Below are positions 15,796 to 23,816 of a stretch of 37,636 bases of DNA, piece by piece. The notes below the pieces were generated by a model. That model worked only from the letters and a program-made list of their open reading frames with translations, ran no database searches and had not been told where the DNA came from. Both the position numbers and the translations under genes were made by a program. Where the stretch lies: NCBI GenBank assembly GCA_027039295.1, contig JALWEW010000058.1, forward strand, positions 1 through 37,636. Direction: 5' to 3'. Numbering within the stretch: the first letter of the stretch is position 1; every line of letters begins with the position of its first letter. Source of the stretch: Acidilobaceae archaeon. Its GTDB lineage: Archaea; Thermoproteota; Thermoprotei_A; Sulfolobales; Acidilobaceae.

Positions 15796-16266
15796 ATGCC
15801 CCGCTGGGGTTACTCTGTGAAGTTCAGGGACGAGTCGAACATAGCGAAGGCTATGATGTGGGACGTCCCGGTGCACCCGAAGGTCATGAGGGAGGTGGCC
15901 GCCGCCATCAAGGGCATGAGGCTTGCTGAGGCCAAGGCGTTCCTGGAGAGGGTGATCGAGAAGAGGGAGGCGGTACCCTTCAGGAGAGCCCACGGCAAGC
16001 AGGCCCATAGGAGGGGCCTCGCCGACAAGTGGGGGTGGCCCATAGGCAGGTATCCCGTCAAGGCGGCCCGCTACATGCTGAAGCTCCTGAACAACGTGGA
16101 GGCCAACGCCGAATCCAAAGGCCTCGAGATCGAGAGGCTTAAGATAATACACGTAGCCGCCCACAAGGGCATAACGCTGAAGAGGTGGATGCCCAGGGCC
16201 TACGGTAGGGCCTCACCTAAGAACAGGGTGCACAGCCACGTGGAGGTAATAGTTAGGGAGGAGTAG
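15796..16266 (+). CDS. rplV: Large ribosomal subunit protein uL22
   Basis: 156 residues, normal archaeal length. Visible landmarks are the N-terminal helix region (IKGMRLAEAKAFLERVIEKR), the basic loop with RRGLADKWGWPIGRYPVKAA, and the long hairpin and C-terminal strand (GITLKRWMPRAYGRASPKN) that reaches the exit tunnel. GAGGTG lies 8 nt before ATG 15796. It follows uS19 by 13 bp. Confidence 0.97.
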   Translation: MPRWGYSVKFRDESNIAKAMMWDVPVHPKVMREVAAAIKGMRLAEAKAFLERVIEKREAVPFRRAHGKQAHRRGLADKWGWPIGRYPVKAARYMLKLLNNVEANAESKGLEIERLKIIHVAAHKGITLKRWMPRAYGRASPKNRVHSHVEVIVREE

Positions 16267-16279
16267 GGGGTGCCTGTGG

Positions 16280-17029
16280 TTGGGTAGGGTCGAGAGGTTC
16301 TTCTTGAACCAGGGCTTCCTCCGCGCCAAGATAGATGAGTACCTCGCCGCTAACTTCTACATGGCTGGGTATAGTAGGGTCGAGATCATACCCATGGCGC
16401 TCGGCACGAGGATCCATATATACGCCGAGAGGCCCGCCCTCATCATAGGGCAGAGGGGCGCTACCATTAGGAGGCTCCAGCAGATATTCGAGAAGGTCTT
16501 TGGCATCGAGAACCCCCAGATAACCGTATCCCAGCCCGAGAACCCCGAGCTAGACGCTAGGGTCCAGGCCTTCAGGATAGCGAGGAGCATAGAGATGGGC
16601 TACCACTTCAGGAGGGTTGCCTTCACCGCCCTCCGCAGGATCATGAACGCCGGCGCCCTGGGAGCCGAGATCAAGATAAGCGGTAAGCTAAGGACTGAGA
16701 GGGCCCGCTTCGAGAAGTTCAGGGCAGGTAAGGTCTACAAGGCGGGCGAGAAGGTCGACGAGCTAGTTGACCGCGCCGTGGCTATAGCGAAGCTGCCCAA
16801 GGGCATCATAGGGGTCGAGGTCATAATAGCGAGGCCCGGCAAGCCGGGTGATTACATTAGGATAAAGAACCCCGAGGAGGTGGCGGATGAGCTACAGAGG
16901 CTACGCGAGGAGCTAGAGGCACGGGCGCCCGAGCGGCCCGAGATCGAGGAGCTAATAGAGGAGGCCGCCGGGGAGGAGGCTCCTGGAGCCGAGGAGGCGA
17001 CACAGGCGCCTGCCGGGGGTGAGGCTTGA
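16280..17029 (+). CDS. rpsC: Small ribosomal subunit protein uS3
   Basis: 249 residues. An N-terminal KH domain contains IIGQRGATIRRL at about residues 55-66, followed by the uS3 C-terminal domain (GAEIKISGKL and GIIGVEVIIARPG). It lines the mRNA entry channel. The last ~45 residues are an acidic, Ala/Glu-rich tail (EELIEEAAGEEAPGAEEATQ) beyond the core. TTG 16280 is set by GGGGTG with 7 nt spacing. The stop overlaps the uL29 ATG by one base (TGATG). Confidence 0.97.
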   Translation: MGRVERFFLNQGFLRAKIDEYLAANFYMAGYSRVEIIPMALGTRIHIYAERPALIIGQRGATIRRLQQIFEKVFGIENPQITVSQPENPELDARVQAFRIARSIEMGYHFRRVAFTALRRIMNAGALGAEIKISGKLRTERARFEKFRAGKVYKAGEKVDELVDRAVAIAKLPKGIIGVEVIIARPGKPGDYIRIKNPEEVADELQRLREELEARAPERPEIEELIEEAAGEEAPGAEEATQAPAGGEA

Positions 17030-17259
17030 TGGGTAAGTACAGGGTCAGAGCCCGTGACATGAGGTCCATGAGCCCCGAGGAGAGGCTCAAGGCGCTCGAG
17101 GAGTGGCGGAGGGAGCTGATAACGCTCCGCTACCAGGCCGCTGCTGGTAGCCTTGAGAGCCCTGGGAAGCTCCGCGAGTATAGGAGGAACATAGCGCGTA
17201 TGCTCACGATAATGAGGGAGGAGGAGCTGGGCCTGCGCCGTGGAAGTGGAGAGTCTTGA
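17029..17259 (+). CDS. rpmC: Large ribosomal subunit protein uL29
   Basis: 76 residues. It is a two-helix protein with the typical MSPEERLKALEEWRRELITLR first helix and SPGKLREYRRNIARMLTIMREEE second helix. It sits at the tunnel exit near uL23. It is translationally coupled on both sides: ATG 17029 overlaps the uS3 stop, and its TGA overlaps the TTG of rnp1 by 4 bp. GGGGGTG lies 7 nt before the ATG. Confidence 0.95.
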   Translation: MGKYRVRARDMRSMSPEERLKALEEWRRELITLRYQAAAGSLESPGKLREYRRNIARMLTIMREEELGLRRGSGES

Positions 17260-17534
17260 GGATCACGTCGCGCAACCTGCGTTACCACGAGCTTATAGGT
17301 CTCGAGGTCGAGGTTCTGAGGCACTACGACCCGGGCCTCATTGGCATCAGGGGGAGGGTGGCCTGGGAGACCCGGCGGGCCCTCCTCGTAGAGAGTGGGA
17401 GACGAGGCCTGCTCCTAATCCTTAAAAGTGGTGCTCTCCTAGCATTCCACCTCCCCGGCGGGAGGAGGGTGGTGGTCCCTGGAGACGAGCTCATGGGGGA
17501 CCCGATAGAGAGACTTAAGAGGCTTAGGAGGTGA
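17256..17534 (+). CDS. rnp1: RNase P protein component 1 (Rpp29/Pop4)
   Basis: 92 residues, matching archaeal Rpp29, a Sm-like beta-barrel that pairs with Rpp21 on the RNase P specificity domain to help process the 5' ends of tRNAs. Landmarks are HELIGLEVEVLRHYDPGLIGIRGRV, the strand ETRRALLVES and the C-terminal DELMGDPIERL. Its place between uL29 and uS17 is the conserved archaeal position. It starts with TTG 17256 overlapping the uL29 stop. Confidence 0.93.
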   Translation: MRITSRNLRYHELIGLEVEVLRHYDPGLIGIRGRVAWETRRALLVESGRRGLLLILKSGALLAFHLPGGRRVVVPGDELMGDPIERLKRLRR

Positions 17535-17541
17535 GTAGCCG

Positions 17542-17895
17542 GTGCCAGCCCCGAAGGCGTTGAAGAACCTCTCAATCCCGGGGGTGGAGCCCCCAAAGAG
17601 GACCTGTGACGACCCCAACTGCCCCTGGCACGGGCACTTGAGGGTTAGGGGAGTGCTACTCGAGGGTATAGTGGAGAAGCTCAGAGCGAAGGGGACCGCT
17701 GTTGTGAGGCACGACTACATATACTACGTGAAGAAGTATAAGAGGTACGAGAAGAGGAGTAAACGCATCAAGGCCCATGTGCCGCCGTGCATAGACGTTA
17801 AGGAGGGTGACCTAGTCGTAATAGGGGAGACGAGGCCCCTCGCCAAGACTGTGAAGTTCGTCGTCCTCGGAGTGAAGAAGAGGGCAGGCGGATAA
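17542..17895 (+). CDS. rpsQ: Small ribosomal subunit protein uS17
   Basis: 117 residues with an archaeal N-terminal extension holding CDDPNCPWHG, where two cysteines and a histidine may bind metal. The OB-fold core follows: VLLEGIVEKLRAKGTAVVRHDY, YEKRSKRIKAHVPPCIDVKEGDLVVIGETRPL. GTG 17542 has GGAGGTG upstream in the end of rnp1. It binds 16S rRNA helix 11. Confidence 0.96.
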   Translation: MPAPKALKNLSIPGVEPPKRTCDDPNCPWHGHLRVRGVLLEGIVEKLRAKGTAVVRHDYIYYVKKYKRYEKRSKRIKAHVPPCIDVKEGDLVVIGETRPLAKTVKFVVLGVKKRAGG

Positions 17896-17897
17896 GT

Positions 17898-17906
17898 GTA
17901 TAAAGC
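17898..17906 (+). promoter_or_regulatory. Internal TATA-like box before uL14
   Basis: GTATAAAGC lies in the 46-bp gap after uS17, about 40 nt before ATG 17942, and is a good archaeal TATA box. It would start a transcript near 17928 and divide the ribosomal cluster into two transcription units. Confidence 0.6.
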
Positions 17907-17941
17907 CCTCCACTCAGAGCGTGCGTGGGGGATAGAAAGAC

Positions 17942-18364
17942 ATGCCAAAAAAGAAGAAGTATGGCGCAGTGATCTCACGCTTCGGGATCAACACTGGCCT
18001 ACAGGTTGGAAGTTATGTGAGTGTAGCCGATAACAGCGGCGCGAGGGAGGTCATGATTATAAACGTGCCCCTATACAAGACCAGGCTCCGCAGGCTTCCC
18101 AGGGCTGGAGTGGGGGACTTGGTCGTCGCCACCGTTAAGAAGGGCAGCGTCCAGCTGAGGAGGCAGGTCGTCTACGCTGTCGTTGTGAGGCAGAAGAGGC
18201 CCTACAGGAGGCCTGATGGAACCTGGGTAGCATTCGAGGACAACGCTGTTGTGCTGGTTAACCAGGATGGGACTCCGAGGGGCACCGAGATTAGGGGCCC
18301 CATAGCGAGGGAGGCGGCCGAGCGCTGGCCTAGGATAGCGAAGCTCGCCACGATAATAGTCTAG
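17942..18364 (+). CDS. rplN: Large ribosomal subunit protein uL14
   Basis: 140 residues. Landmarks are TGLQVGSYVSVADNSGAREVMIINV, the conserved GVGDLVVATVKKG and the VVRQKRPYRRPDG loop, ending AREAAERWPRIAKLATIIV. It lies at the subunit interface beside uL3. It has its own TATA-like box at 17898-17906 and is followed closely by uL24. Confidence 0.97.
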   Translation: MPKKKKYGAVISRFGINTGLQVGSYVSVADNSGAREVMIINVPLYKTRLRRLPRAGVGDLVVATVKKGSVQLRRQVVYAVVVRQKRPYRRPDGTWVAFEDNAVVLVNQDGTPRGTEIRGPIAREAAERWPRIAKLATIIV

Positions 18365-18378
18365 GAGGGGTGCGCGTC

Positions 18379-18864
18379 ATGGCTAGGCTCACGAGGAGCA
18401 GGCAGCCCCGAAAGCAGAGGAGGGCCTACTACAGGGCCCCACTGCATGTAAGGCAGAAGCTCATGAGCGCCACTCTCAGCCCGGAGCTGAGGGAGAAGTT
18501 CGGTGTGAGGAGCTTACCGGTTCGCAAGGGCGATAAGGTCAAGGTGATGAGGGGCGACTTCAAGGGTCACGTGGGCAAGGTAGTCAAAGTCGACCTGAAG
18601 AGGTACCGCGTCTACATAGACGGTGTGACCATTAAGAGGAGCGATGGCACGCCAGTGTTCAGGCCTATCCACCCCTCGAACCTGATGATCGTCGAGTTGG
18701 ACCTCAGCGACCCCTGGAGGAAGAAGATCCTCGAGAGGCGTGGGGCGAGGCCAGAGGAGGTCGAGAAAGCCGCTGAAGCTCCCGCCCCAGGCGAGATGCC
18801 CGGAGCCGGGGGTCCCAGTGGTGAGTCCCCCGAGCAGGTTGAGGAGGTGAGCCGGAGTGGCTAG
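18379..18864 (+). CDS. rplX: Large ribosomal subunit protein uL24
   Basis: 161 residues from ATG 18379, chosen because GGGGTG ends 7 nt upstream (an in-frame GTG at 18370 overlaps that element). The KOW motif VRKGDKVKVMRGDFKGHVGKV lies near residues 48-68. After the core, residues about 125-161 form a low-complexity Glu/Pro/Gly/Ala tail not part of the conserved fold. It overlaps the eS4 start by 8 bp. Confidence 0.96.
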   Translation: MARLTRSRQPRKQRRAYYRAPLHVRQKLMSATLSPELREKFGVRSLPVRKGDKVKVMRGDFKGHVGKVVKVDLKRYRVYIDGVTIKRSDGTPVFRPIHPSNLMIVELDLSDPWRKKILERRGARPEEVEKAAEAPAPGEMPGAGGPSGESPEQVEEVSRSG

Positions 18865-19615
18865 GATGGGCGGCCAGAGGAGGCTCAAGGCCCTAGCAGC
18901 CCCGAGGTTCTGGCCCATACTCAGGAAGGAGTACAAGTGGACCGTGAAGCCGAGGCCTGGGCCTCATAGCGCTGAGCTGAGCCTGCCACTGCTCCTGATT
19001 GTCAGGAACGTACTAGGCTATGCCAAGACTGCCAGGGAGGCTAGAAAGCTAATTAGCGAGGGCCACTTCAAGGTTGATGGGAGGGTTAGGAAGGACTACA
19101 AGTTCCCAGTAGGCCTAATGGACATAATAGAGGTAGTCGACACGGGTGAGAGGTACAGGTTCGTCCCCTACCCCGTAACGTTCTTCAAGCTGCACAGGAT
19201 CCCCGACACTGAGCCCAACGTTAAGCCAGTCAGGATAAACAATAAGACAACAGTGCGGGGAGGCCACATACAATTGAACCTCCACGATGGCCGGAACATC
19301 CTGATCAGAGTGAAGGACCCGAGGAACCCCGTTGAGGACCACTATAAGACCCTGGGAACTCTTCTCATAACCGTGCCAGAACAGGAGATCAAGGACTACA
19401 TACCCCTAGAGGAGGGCGTCCTAGCAATAACCTTCGCTGGCAGGAACGCTGGCAGAGTCGGCATCGTCAAGGAGATCCAGCACGGCTGGGGTAGGAGGAG
19501 GAGCACCGTGACCCTCCAGGATCGCCGCGGGAACCTCTTCCAGACAAGCCTCGACTACATACTAGTAATAGGCAGAGACACGCCTGTGATAAGCCTCCCG
19601 GAGGGTGCGTGGTGA
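18857..19615 (+). CDS. rps4e: Small ribosomal subunit protein eS4
   Basis: 252 residues. It has an S4-like domain (NVLGYAKTAREARKLISEGHFKVDGRVRKDY), a central region and a KOW motif near the C terminus (FAGRNAGRVGIVKEI). This archaeal/eukaryotic protein is distinct from uS4. GTG 18857 has AGGAGGTG 7 nt upstream inside the uL24 gene, and the stop overlaps the uL5 ATG (TGATG). Confidence 0.97.
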   Translation: MARMGGQRRLKALAAPRFWPILRKEYKWTVKPRPGPHSAELSLPLLLIVRNVLGYAKTAREARKLISEGHFKVDGRVRKDYKFPVGLMDIIEVVDTGERYRFVPYPVTFFKLHRIPDTEPNVKPVRINNKTTVRGGHIQLNLHDGRNILIRVKDPRNPVEDHYKTLGTLLITVPEQEIKDYIPLEEGVLAITFAGRNAGRVGIVKEIQHGWGRRRSTVTLQDRRGNLFQTSLDYILVIGRDTPVISLPEGAW

Positions 19616-20187
19616 TGAGCGCCGTACCCCTGCCAGCGGAGACCATTGAGATGATCCTCGAGGACTGGAAGGCTCACCCCATGAAGAAGCCGAGGATAGC
19701 CAAGGTCACAGTCAACATTAGCATAGGCTACAGCGGCGAGAGGCTAATGAAGGCCGCGCAGCTACTCGAAGAGCTGACGGGCCAGAAGCCAGTCTTCAGG
19801 AAGGCCAAGAGGACCATAAGAGCGTTCGGCGTCAGGAAGGGGGAGAACATAGCAGTAATGGTGACCCTGAGAGGCGAGAAGGCCCTGGACTTCCTGAAGA
19901 GGGCGCTGGAGGCTGTTGGCAGGAGGCTCAAGGTCTCCAGCATAGACGAGCATGGGAACGTGAGCTTCGGCATAGAGGAGCACATACTCATACCCGGCGT
20001 GCGCTACGACCCCGAGGTGGGAATACTTGGTATGGACGTTGCAATAACCATCGAGCGCCCCGGCTACAGGATAGCCCGGAGGAAGAGGGCTAAGAGGCCC
20101 CACATTCCACTACGCCATAGGGTTAAGAGGGAGGAGACGATGGTGCTATTAAGTCAGCTGCTCGGGGTCGAGTGGGTAGAGAAGTAG
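19615..20187 (+). CDS. rplE: Large ribosomal subunit protein uL5
   Basis: 190 residues from ATG 19615, whose A is the last base of the eS4 stop; GAGGGTG lies 7 nt upstream. Landmarks are KPRIAKVTVNISIGYSGERL, ELTGQKPVFRKAKRTIRAFGVRKGE and VRYDPEVGILGMDVAITIERPGYR. It binds 5S rRNA and contacts the 30S head. Confidence 0.97.
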   Translation: MSAVPLPAETIEMILEDWKAHPMKKPRIAKVTVNISIGYSGERLMKAAQLLEELTGQKPVFRKAKRTIRAFGVRKGENIAVMVTLRGEKALDFLKRALEAVGRRLKVSSIDEHGNVSFGIEEHILIPGVRYDPEVGILGMDVAITIERPGYRIARRKRAKRPHIPLRHRVKREETMVLLSQLLGVEWVEK

Positions 20188-20200
20188 GGGGTGCTGGTGC

Positions 20201-20365
20201 ATGGGTAAGATAAGGCCTCCCAAGCCCAAGATGATGGGGCGCGGGGCCCAGAAGTGTATGAGATGCGGTACCCGCGACGCCGTGATACAGAAGTACGGCC
20301 TGTACCTGTGCAGGCAGTGCTTCAGGGAGGTAGCAGAGCTGCTGGGCTTCAAGAAGTACAGATGA
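20201..20365 (+). CDS. rps14: Small ribosomal subunit protein uS14, zinc-binding type
   Basis: A short gene of 54 residues that is easily missed. The sequence starts MGKIRPPKPKMMGRG and has the zinc ribbon C19xxC22 and C37xxC40 with the uS14 end FREVAELLGFKKYR. ATG 20201 follows the uL5 stop by 13 bp, with GGGGGTG upstream. Its position between uL5 and uS8 is the conserved archaeal one. Confidence 0.97.
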   Translation: MGKIRPPKPKMMGRGAQKCMRCGTRDAVIQKYGLYLCRQCFREVAELLGFKKYR

Positions 20366-20384
20366 GGGCCGGGGGTGGTGCCTC

Positions 20385-20786
20385 GTGGTGATGCTCGATA
20401 CCCTAGCTAACGCCCTCGCAACCATATACAACGCCGAGATGAGGGGTAAGAGGGAGGCAATCATAATGCCTGCCAGCAAGCTGATAGCATCCGTGTTGAG
20501 GGTGCTACAGAGGGAGGGCTACATAGGTAACTTCGAGTACATAGACGACGGCAGGTGGGGCAAGTTCAGGGTGGAGCTCCTCGGCAGGATTAACAAGATA
20601 GGAGTGATCAAACCCCGCTTCCCGGTCAGCTACAGGGAGCTAGCGCGCATGCCGGAGTGGCTGAGGAAATACCTCGCTAGCAGGGACATAGGAGTCCTAA
20701 TAATCAGCACTAGCAAGGGAGTAATGACTCACAGAGAGGCAATCCAGAACAAGATAGGCGGCGTACTTCTCGCCTACGTATACTAG
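20385..20786 (+). CDS. rpsH: Small ribosomal subunit protein uS8
   Basis: 133 residues. Landmarks are TLANALATIYNAEMRGKREAIIMPASKLI, FEYIDDGRWGKFRVELLGRINK and the C-terminal STSKGVMTHREAIQNKIGGVLLAYVY. GTG 20385 lies 7 nt after GGGGTG and gives the MVML start that resembles the Sulfolobus protein; GTG 20388 and ATG 20391 are alternatives. It binds 16S rRNA helix 21. It is followed by an unusually long gap. Confidence 0.97.
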   Translation: MVMLDTLANALATIYNAEMRGKREAIIMPASKLIASVLRVLQREGYIGNFEYIDDGRWGKFRVELLGRINKIGVIKPRFPVSYRELARMPEWLRKYLASRDIGVLIISTSKGVMTHREAIQNKIGGVLLAYVY

Positions 20787-21043
20787 CCCCCCTCGCATTC
20801 CTCCAGAGAGCAGGCTCTCTGCATGCCAGCCGATTCTAGCCTGCCCGAGTGACTGCGTCACGTGGCCCCCGTACCTCAAGCCAATCCTGAAGAGGGCTAC
20901 CCCGGGGGGCTGGGGCTATGGGGCCTGTTGCGAGTGCGCTGGAGTAAGCGGCTTCTACACGTCAACCTTTTCAACCCTAGAGCTACCCGCCGCCTCCTAC
21001 GGGTGGCCTGGCTCTAGAGTGTAGCAGGAGAGGGGTGCTGTGA
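20787..21043 (+). other. 257-bp gap inside the ribosomal operon with a palindrome
   Basis: All other gaps in this cluster are below 50 bp. The stretch holds no convincing coding sequence. It contains a perfect 8+8 inverted repeat with a 2-nt centre (20804-20821, CAGAGAGC-AG-GCTCTCTG) 17 bp after the uS8 stop and a 5+5 repeat GTGAC-TGC-GTCAC (20849-20861). A weak T-rich element, CCTTTTCAAC, lies at about 20966-20975, and GGGGTG for uL6 is at its end. I could not identify a tRNA, 5S rRNA, SRP or RNase P RNA in it. Confidence 0.5.
20804..20821. repeat. Perfect 18-bp inverted repeat after uS8
   Basis: CAGAGAGC, then AG, then GCTCTCTG: an 8-bp perfect stem. It could be an RNA hairpin that ends or attenuates the upstream transcript, or an operator for regulation of uL6 and later genes. 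No T-run follows, so it does not look like a canonical archaeal terminator. Confidence 0.5.
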
Positions 21044-21595
21044 ATGGCTAAGGACGTCCACGTGGTCAAGACAGTCGAGATACCGGAGGGAGTAGAGGTT
21101 AGGATAGAGGGGGCTAAAGTCACAGTTAGGGGCCCGAAGGGTGAGCTGTCCAGGGACTTCAGCCACGCCAGGGACATCATCATGAGGGTTGAGGATGGGA
21201 AGTTCGTTGTCGAGGCCTACTTTGCACGATCCCGTGAGAGGGCGCTTGTGGGCACTATAGCAGCCCACGTGAGAAACATGATCCTAGGGGTCACGAAGGG
21301 GTTCCGCTATAAGCTGAAGATAATCTACAGCCACTTCCCGATGAACGTCAAGGTCGAGGGGGACAGGGTTGTGATAAGCAACTTCCTCGGGGAGAGGGCC
21401 CCCAGAGTGGCCAGGATCCTACCCGGCGTCAAGGTCCAGGTTAAGGGGCAGGACGTGATAGTCGAGGGAACCGATATTGAGAGGGTCGCGCAGACCGCCG
21501 CAAACATAGAAAGGGCTACTAAGATCAGCGACCTGGATAGGAGGAAGTTCATGGATGGGATATACATCTACGCCCGGGAGGTGATAGAGCAGTGA
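21044..21595 (+). CDS. rplF: Large ribosomal subunit protein uL6
   Basis: 183 residues. It has two tandem uL6 domains: VEIPEGVEVRIEGAKVTVRGPKGELSRDF near the start, and FPMNVKVEGDRVVISNFLGERAPR followed by VIVEGTDIERVAQTAANIE in the second half. ATG 21044 has GGGGTG 6 nt upstream. The stop overlaps the GTG of eL32 by 4 bp. Confidence 0.97.
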   Translation: MAKDVHVVKTVEIPEGVEVRIEGAKVTVRGPKGELSRDFSHARDIIMRVEDGKFVVEAYFARSRERALVGTIAAHVRNMILGVTKGFRYKLKIIYSHFPMNVKVEGDRVVISNFLGERAPRVARILPGVKVQVKGQDVIVEGTDIERVAQTAANIERATKISDLDRRKFMDGIYIYAREVIEQ

Positions 21596-22020
21596 GCGAG
21601 CGTGCCGGGAGGGAGGAGGTCCTCAGGGCTCTCAGGGAGCGTAGGAGGCTTCAGAGGCGCATGTGGAGGGAGAGGAGGAGCAGGCCAGTGTTCCTCAGGT
21701 ATCTCTCGTGGAGGTTCTGGAAGTTCGAGAGGAGGGAGTACTGGAGGAAGCCCAAGGGCAACGATAACAAGATGCGCCTTCAACTCAAGGGTTACCCGCC
21801 CATAGTCAAGGTCGGCTACCGGACGCCCTCCAGCTTCAGGGGCCTCCACCCGAGCGGGCTGGAGCCCGTGGTTGTGCACTCGGAGAGAGATCTGGAGGGC
21901 CTGGAGCCGGGGAGGCACATAGTCTATATAGCCTCGACCGTGGGCCTGCGGAAGCGCTTAGAGCTTATCAGAGCGGCCCGGGAGAGGGGGCTGAGGGTGG
22001 CTAACGCGGGGGCTGTGTAG
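21592..22020 (+). CDS. rpl32e: Large ribosomal subunit protein eL32
   Basis: 142 residues. The conserved core is FLRYLSWRFWKFERREYWRKPKG, KGYPPIVKVGYRTPSSFRGLHPSGLEPVVVHS and STVGLRKRLELIRAARERGLRVAN. GTG 21592 overlaps the uL6 stop (GTGA), which indicates coupled translation. Confidence 0.96.
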   Translation: MSERAGREEVLRALRERRRLQRRMWRERRSRPVFLRYLSWRFWKFERREYWRKPKGNDNKMRLQLKGYPPIVKVGYRTPSSFRGLHPSGLEPVVVHSERDLEGLEPGRHIVYIASTVGLRKRLELIRAARERGLRVANAGAV

Positions 22021-22022
22021 CG

Positions 22023-22478
22023 ATGGACTACAGGCTGCAGAGGAGGCTCGCAGCAGAGCTGCTGGGGGTAGGCGAGAGCAGGATATGGATAAACCCGGAC
22101 CCCGAGTATGCCGAGGACATAGAGCAGGCCCTGACGAGGAGGGATGTCGAGAACCTCATAAAGAGGGGCCTGATAAGGGTCATACCAGCCAAGGGCAACG
22201 CCCACAGGTGGCTGGAGAGGCGCAGGCAGAGGGCTAAGGGCAGGAGGAGGGGGCCCGGTAAGAGGAAGGGCCCCGCCACCGCGAGGAGCGACCCCAAGGA
22301 GGAGTGGATGCATAGAATTAGGAGGATACGCCGCTACCTGAGGTGGCTCAGGGACCACGGCGTCATAGACAGGCGGACCTACAGGAGGCTCTACAGGCTC
22401 GCTAAGGGAGGGGCGTTCAGGAGCCTCTCAGCCCTCAGGAAGCACCTCGAGGAGGAGGGGATAATCAGGCAGGGGTGA
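22023..22478 (+). CDS. rpl19e: Large ribosomal subunit protein eL19
   Basis: 151 residues. Landmarks are LQRRLAAELLGVGESRIWINPDPEYAEDIEQALTRRDVENLIKRGLI, the basic RRRQRAKGRRRGPGKRKGP segment and a long C-terminal helical region rich in Arg. It starts 2 bp after eL32. Confidence 0.97.
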   Translation: MDYRLQRRLAAELLGVGESRIWINPDPEYAEDIEQALTRRDVENLIKRGLIRVIPAKGNAHRWLERRRQRAKGRRRGPGKRKGPATARSDPKEEWMHRIRRIRRYLRWLRDHGVIDRRTYRRLYRLAKGGAFRSLSALRKHLEEEGIIRQG

Positions 22479-22484
22479 CGAGCC

Positions 22485-23120
22485 ATGGGTCACGGCCCAA
22501 GGTATAGGGTTCCCTGGAGGAGGCGCAGGGAGGGCAAGACCAACTACTACAAGAGGCTTAAGCTCATTAGAAGCGGCAAGCCCCGCCTCGTGGTGAGGAG
22601 GACGAACAAGTACATCATAGTCCAAGTGGCCGAGGCCAGGATAGAGGGGGACCGGATGATAGCAGTTGCCCATAGCAGGGAGCTAGTCAAGAGGTACGGG
22701 TGGCTAGGTGGCACCGCTAATACCAGCGCCGCCTACCTAACCGGGTTCCTAGCCGCCCTGAGGGCGCGGAGGGCCGGTGTGGAGGAGGCAGTACTAGACA
22801 TAGGCCTAGCAACCCCCACCCCCGGCAGCAGGGTCTTCGCCGCCCTCAAGGGAGCGCTAGACGCTGGCCTGAGGGTGCCCCACTCGCCCGAGATACTACC
22901 GGGCGAGGAGAGGATCCGGGGAGTCCACATAGCCGAGTGGGCCTCCAAGCTAGCTGAGAGTGATAGGGAGAGGTATGAGCGCCTGTTCAGTAAGTACCTA
23001 TCGAGAGGCCTGCGCCCAGAGGACCTCCCGGCTCACTTCGACGAGGTCCTCTCGAGGATACGCGAGGAGTACTCGGATCTCCTAGCGGAGAGGAGTGAGG
23101 CCGTTGGGGGTGGTGAGTAG
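22485..23120 (+). CDS. rplR: Large ribosomal subunit protein uL18
   Basis: 211 residues, the long archaeal form. Landmarks are YRVPWRRRREGKTNYYKRLKL, RLVVRRTNKYIIVQVAEA, GWLGGTANTSAAYLTGFLAA and LDIGLATPTPGSRVFAALKGALDAGL. It binds 5S rRNA with uL5. GGGGTG lies 7 nt before ATG 22485. Confidence 0.97.
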   Translation: MGHGPRYRVPWRRRREGKTNYYKRLKLIRSGKPRLVVRRTNKYIIVQVAEARIEGDRMIAVAHSRELVKRYGWLGGTANTSAAYLTGFLAALRARRAGVEEAVLDIGLATPTPGSRVFAALKGALDAGLRVPHSPEILPGEERIRGVHIAEWASKLAESDRERYERLFSKYLSRGLRPEDLPAHFDEVLSRIREEYSDLLAERSEAVGGGE

Positions 23121-23122
23121 GG

Positions 23123-23794
23123 ATGGCTAGGGGTAGGAGATCGTCCGGGCCTCGGCCCGCGGTTAGTCCCCCCGAGGTCCTCGAGGCATGGGAGCCGAGG
23201 ACCCGAGTGGGGCGTATGGTGAAGGAGGGTAAGATCACGAGTATAGACGAGATCTTCAAGATGAACCTGCCCATACTGGAACCTGAGATAGTAGACATAC
23301 TCCTACCCGACCTCAAGCACGAGGTGATCGACGTCAGCATAGTGCAGAAGATGACTGACGCCGGCAGGATAACGAGGTTCAGGGCTGTAGTCGTGGTTGG
23401 CAACGGCGATGGCTATGTGGGTCTAGGCAAGGGTAAGGCCAGGCAGTTCAGGTTCGCTATAGAGAAGGCGATAAGGAACGCGAAGCTCAACATAACACCC
23501 GTGAGGAGGGGTTGCGGTAGCTGGGAGTGCACCTGCGGAGAACCCCACAGCGTGCCCTTCACCGTTAGGGGCAAGAGCGGCAGCGTCGAGGTCATACTAA
23601 AACCCGCCCCTAAGGGTACTGGCCTCGTTGCTGGTGATGTGGCGAAGACTGTGCTTAGGATGGCCGGTATAAGGGATGTCTGGAGCTTTACGAAGGGCGA
23701 GACAAGGACCAGCTACAACTTCGCCAGGGCGACTTATCTAGCGCTTAGGGCTACGTACAAGTTCGTCACGCCGCTGGACTGGGCTAGGGTGTAG
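23123..23794 (+). CDS. rpsE: Small ribosomal subunit protein uS5
   Basis: 223 residues. The double-stranded-RNA-like domain is seen in GRITRFRAVVVVGNGDGYVGLGKGKARQF, and the second domain in GSVEVILKPAPKGTGLVAGDVAKTVLRMAGI. A CGSWECTC segment near residues 132-139 is typical of the archaeal form. It starts 2 bp after uL18. Confidence 0.97.
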   Translation: MARGRRSSGPRPAVSPPEVLEAWEPRTRVGRMVKEGKITSIDEIFKMNLPILEPEIVDILLPDLKHEVIDVSIVQKMTDAGRITRFRAVVVVGNGDGYVGLGKGKARQFRFAIEKAIRNAKLNITPVRRGCGSWECTCGEPHSVPFTVRGKSGSVEVILKPAPKGTGLVAGDVAKTVLRMAGIRDVWSFTKGETRTSYNFARATYLALRATYKFVTPLDWARV

Positions 23795-23803
23795 TCCTCC
23801 AGG

Positions 23804-23809
23804 GGGGTG
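23804..23809 (+). promoter_or_regulatory. Ribosome-binding site deciding the uL30 start
   Basis: GGGGTG ends 7 nt before GTG 23817 but only 1 nt before ATG 23811, so the GTG is the likelier start. Confidence 0.55.
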
Positions 23810-23816
23810 CATGGGA

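Noticed and set aside
20862..21017. Short open frame of about 51 codons in the uS8-uL6 gap
   Set aside because: No ribosome-binding site, no recognisable protein character and basic, low-information composition; probably chance.
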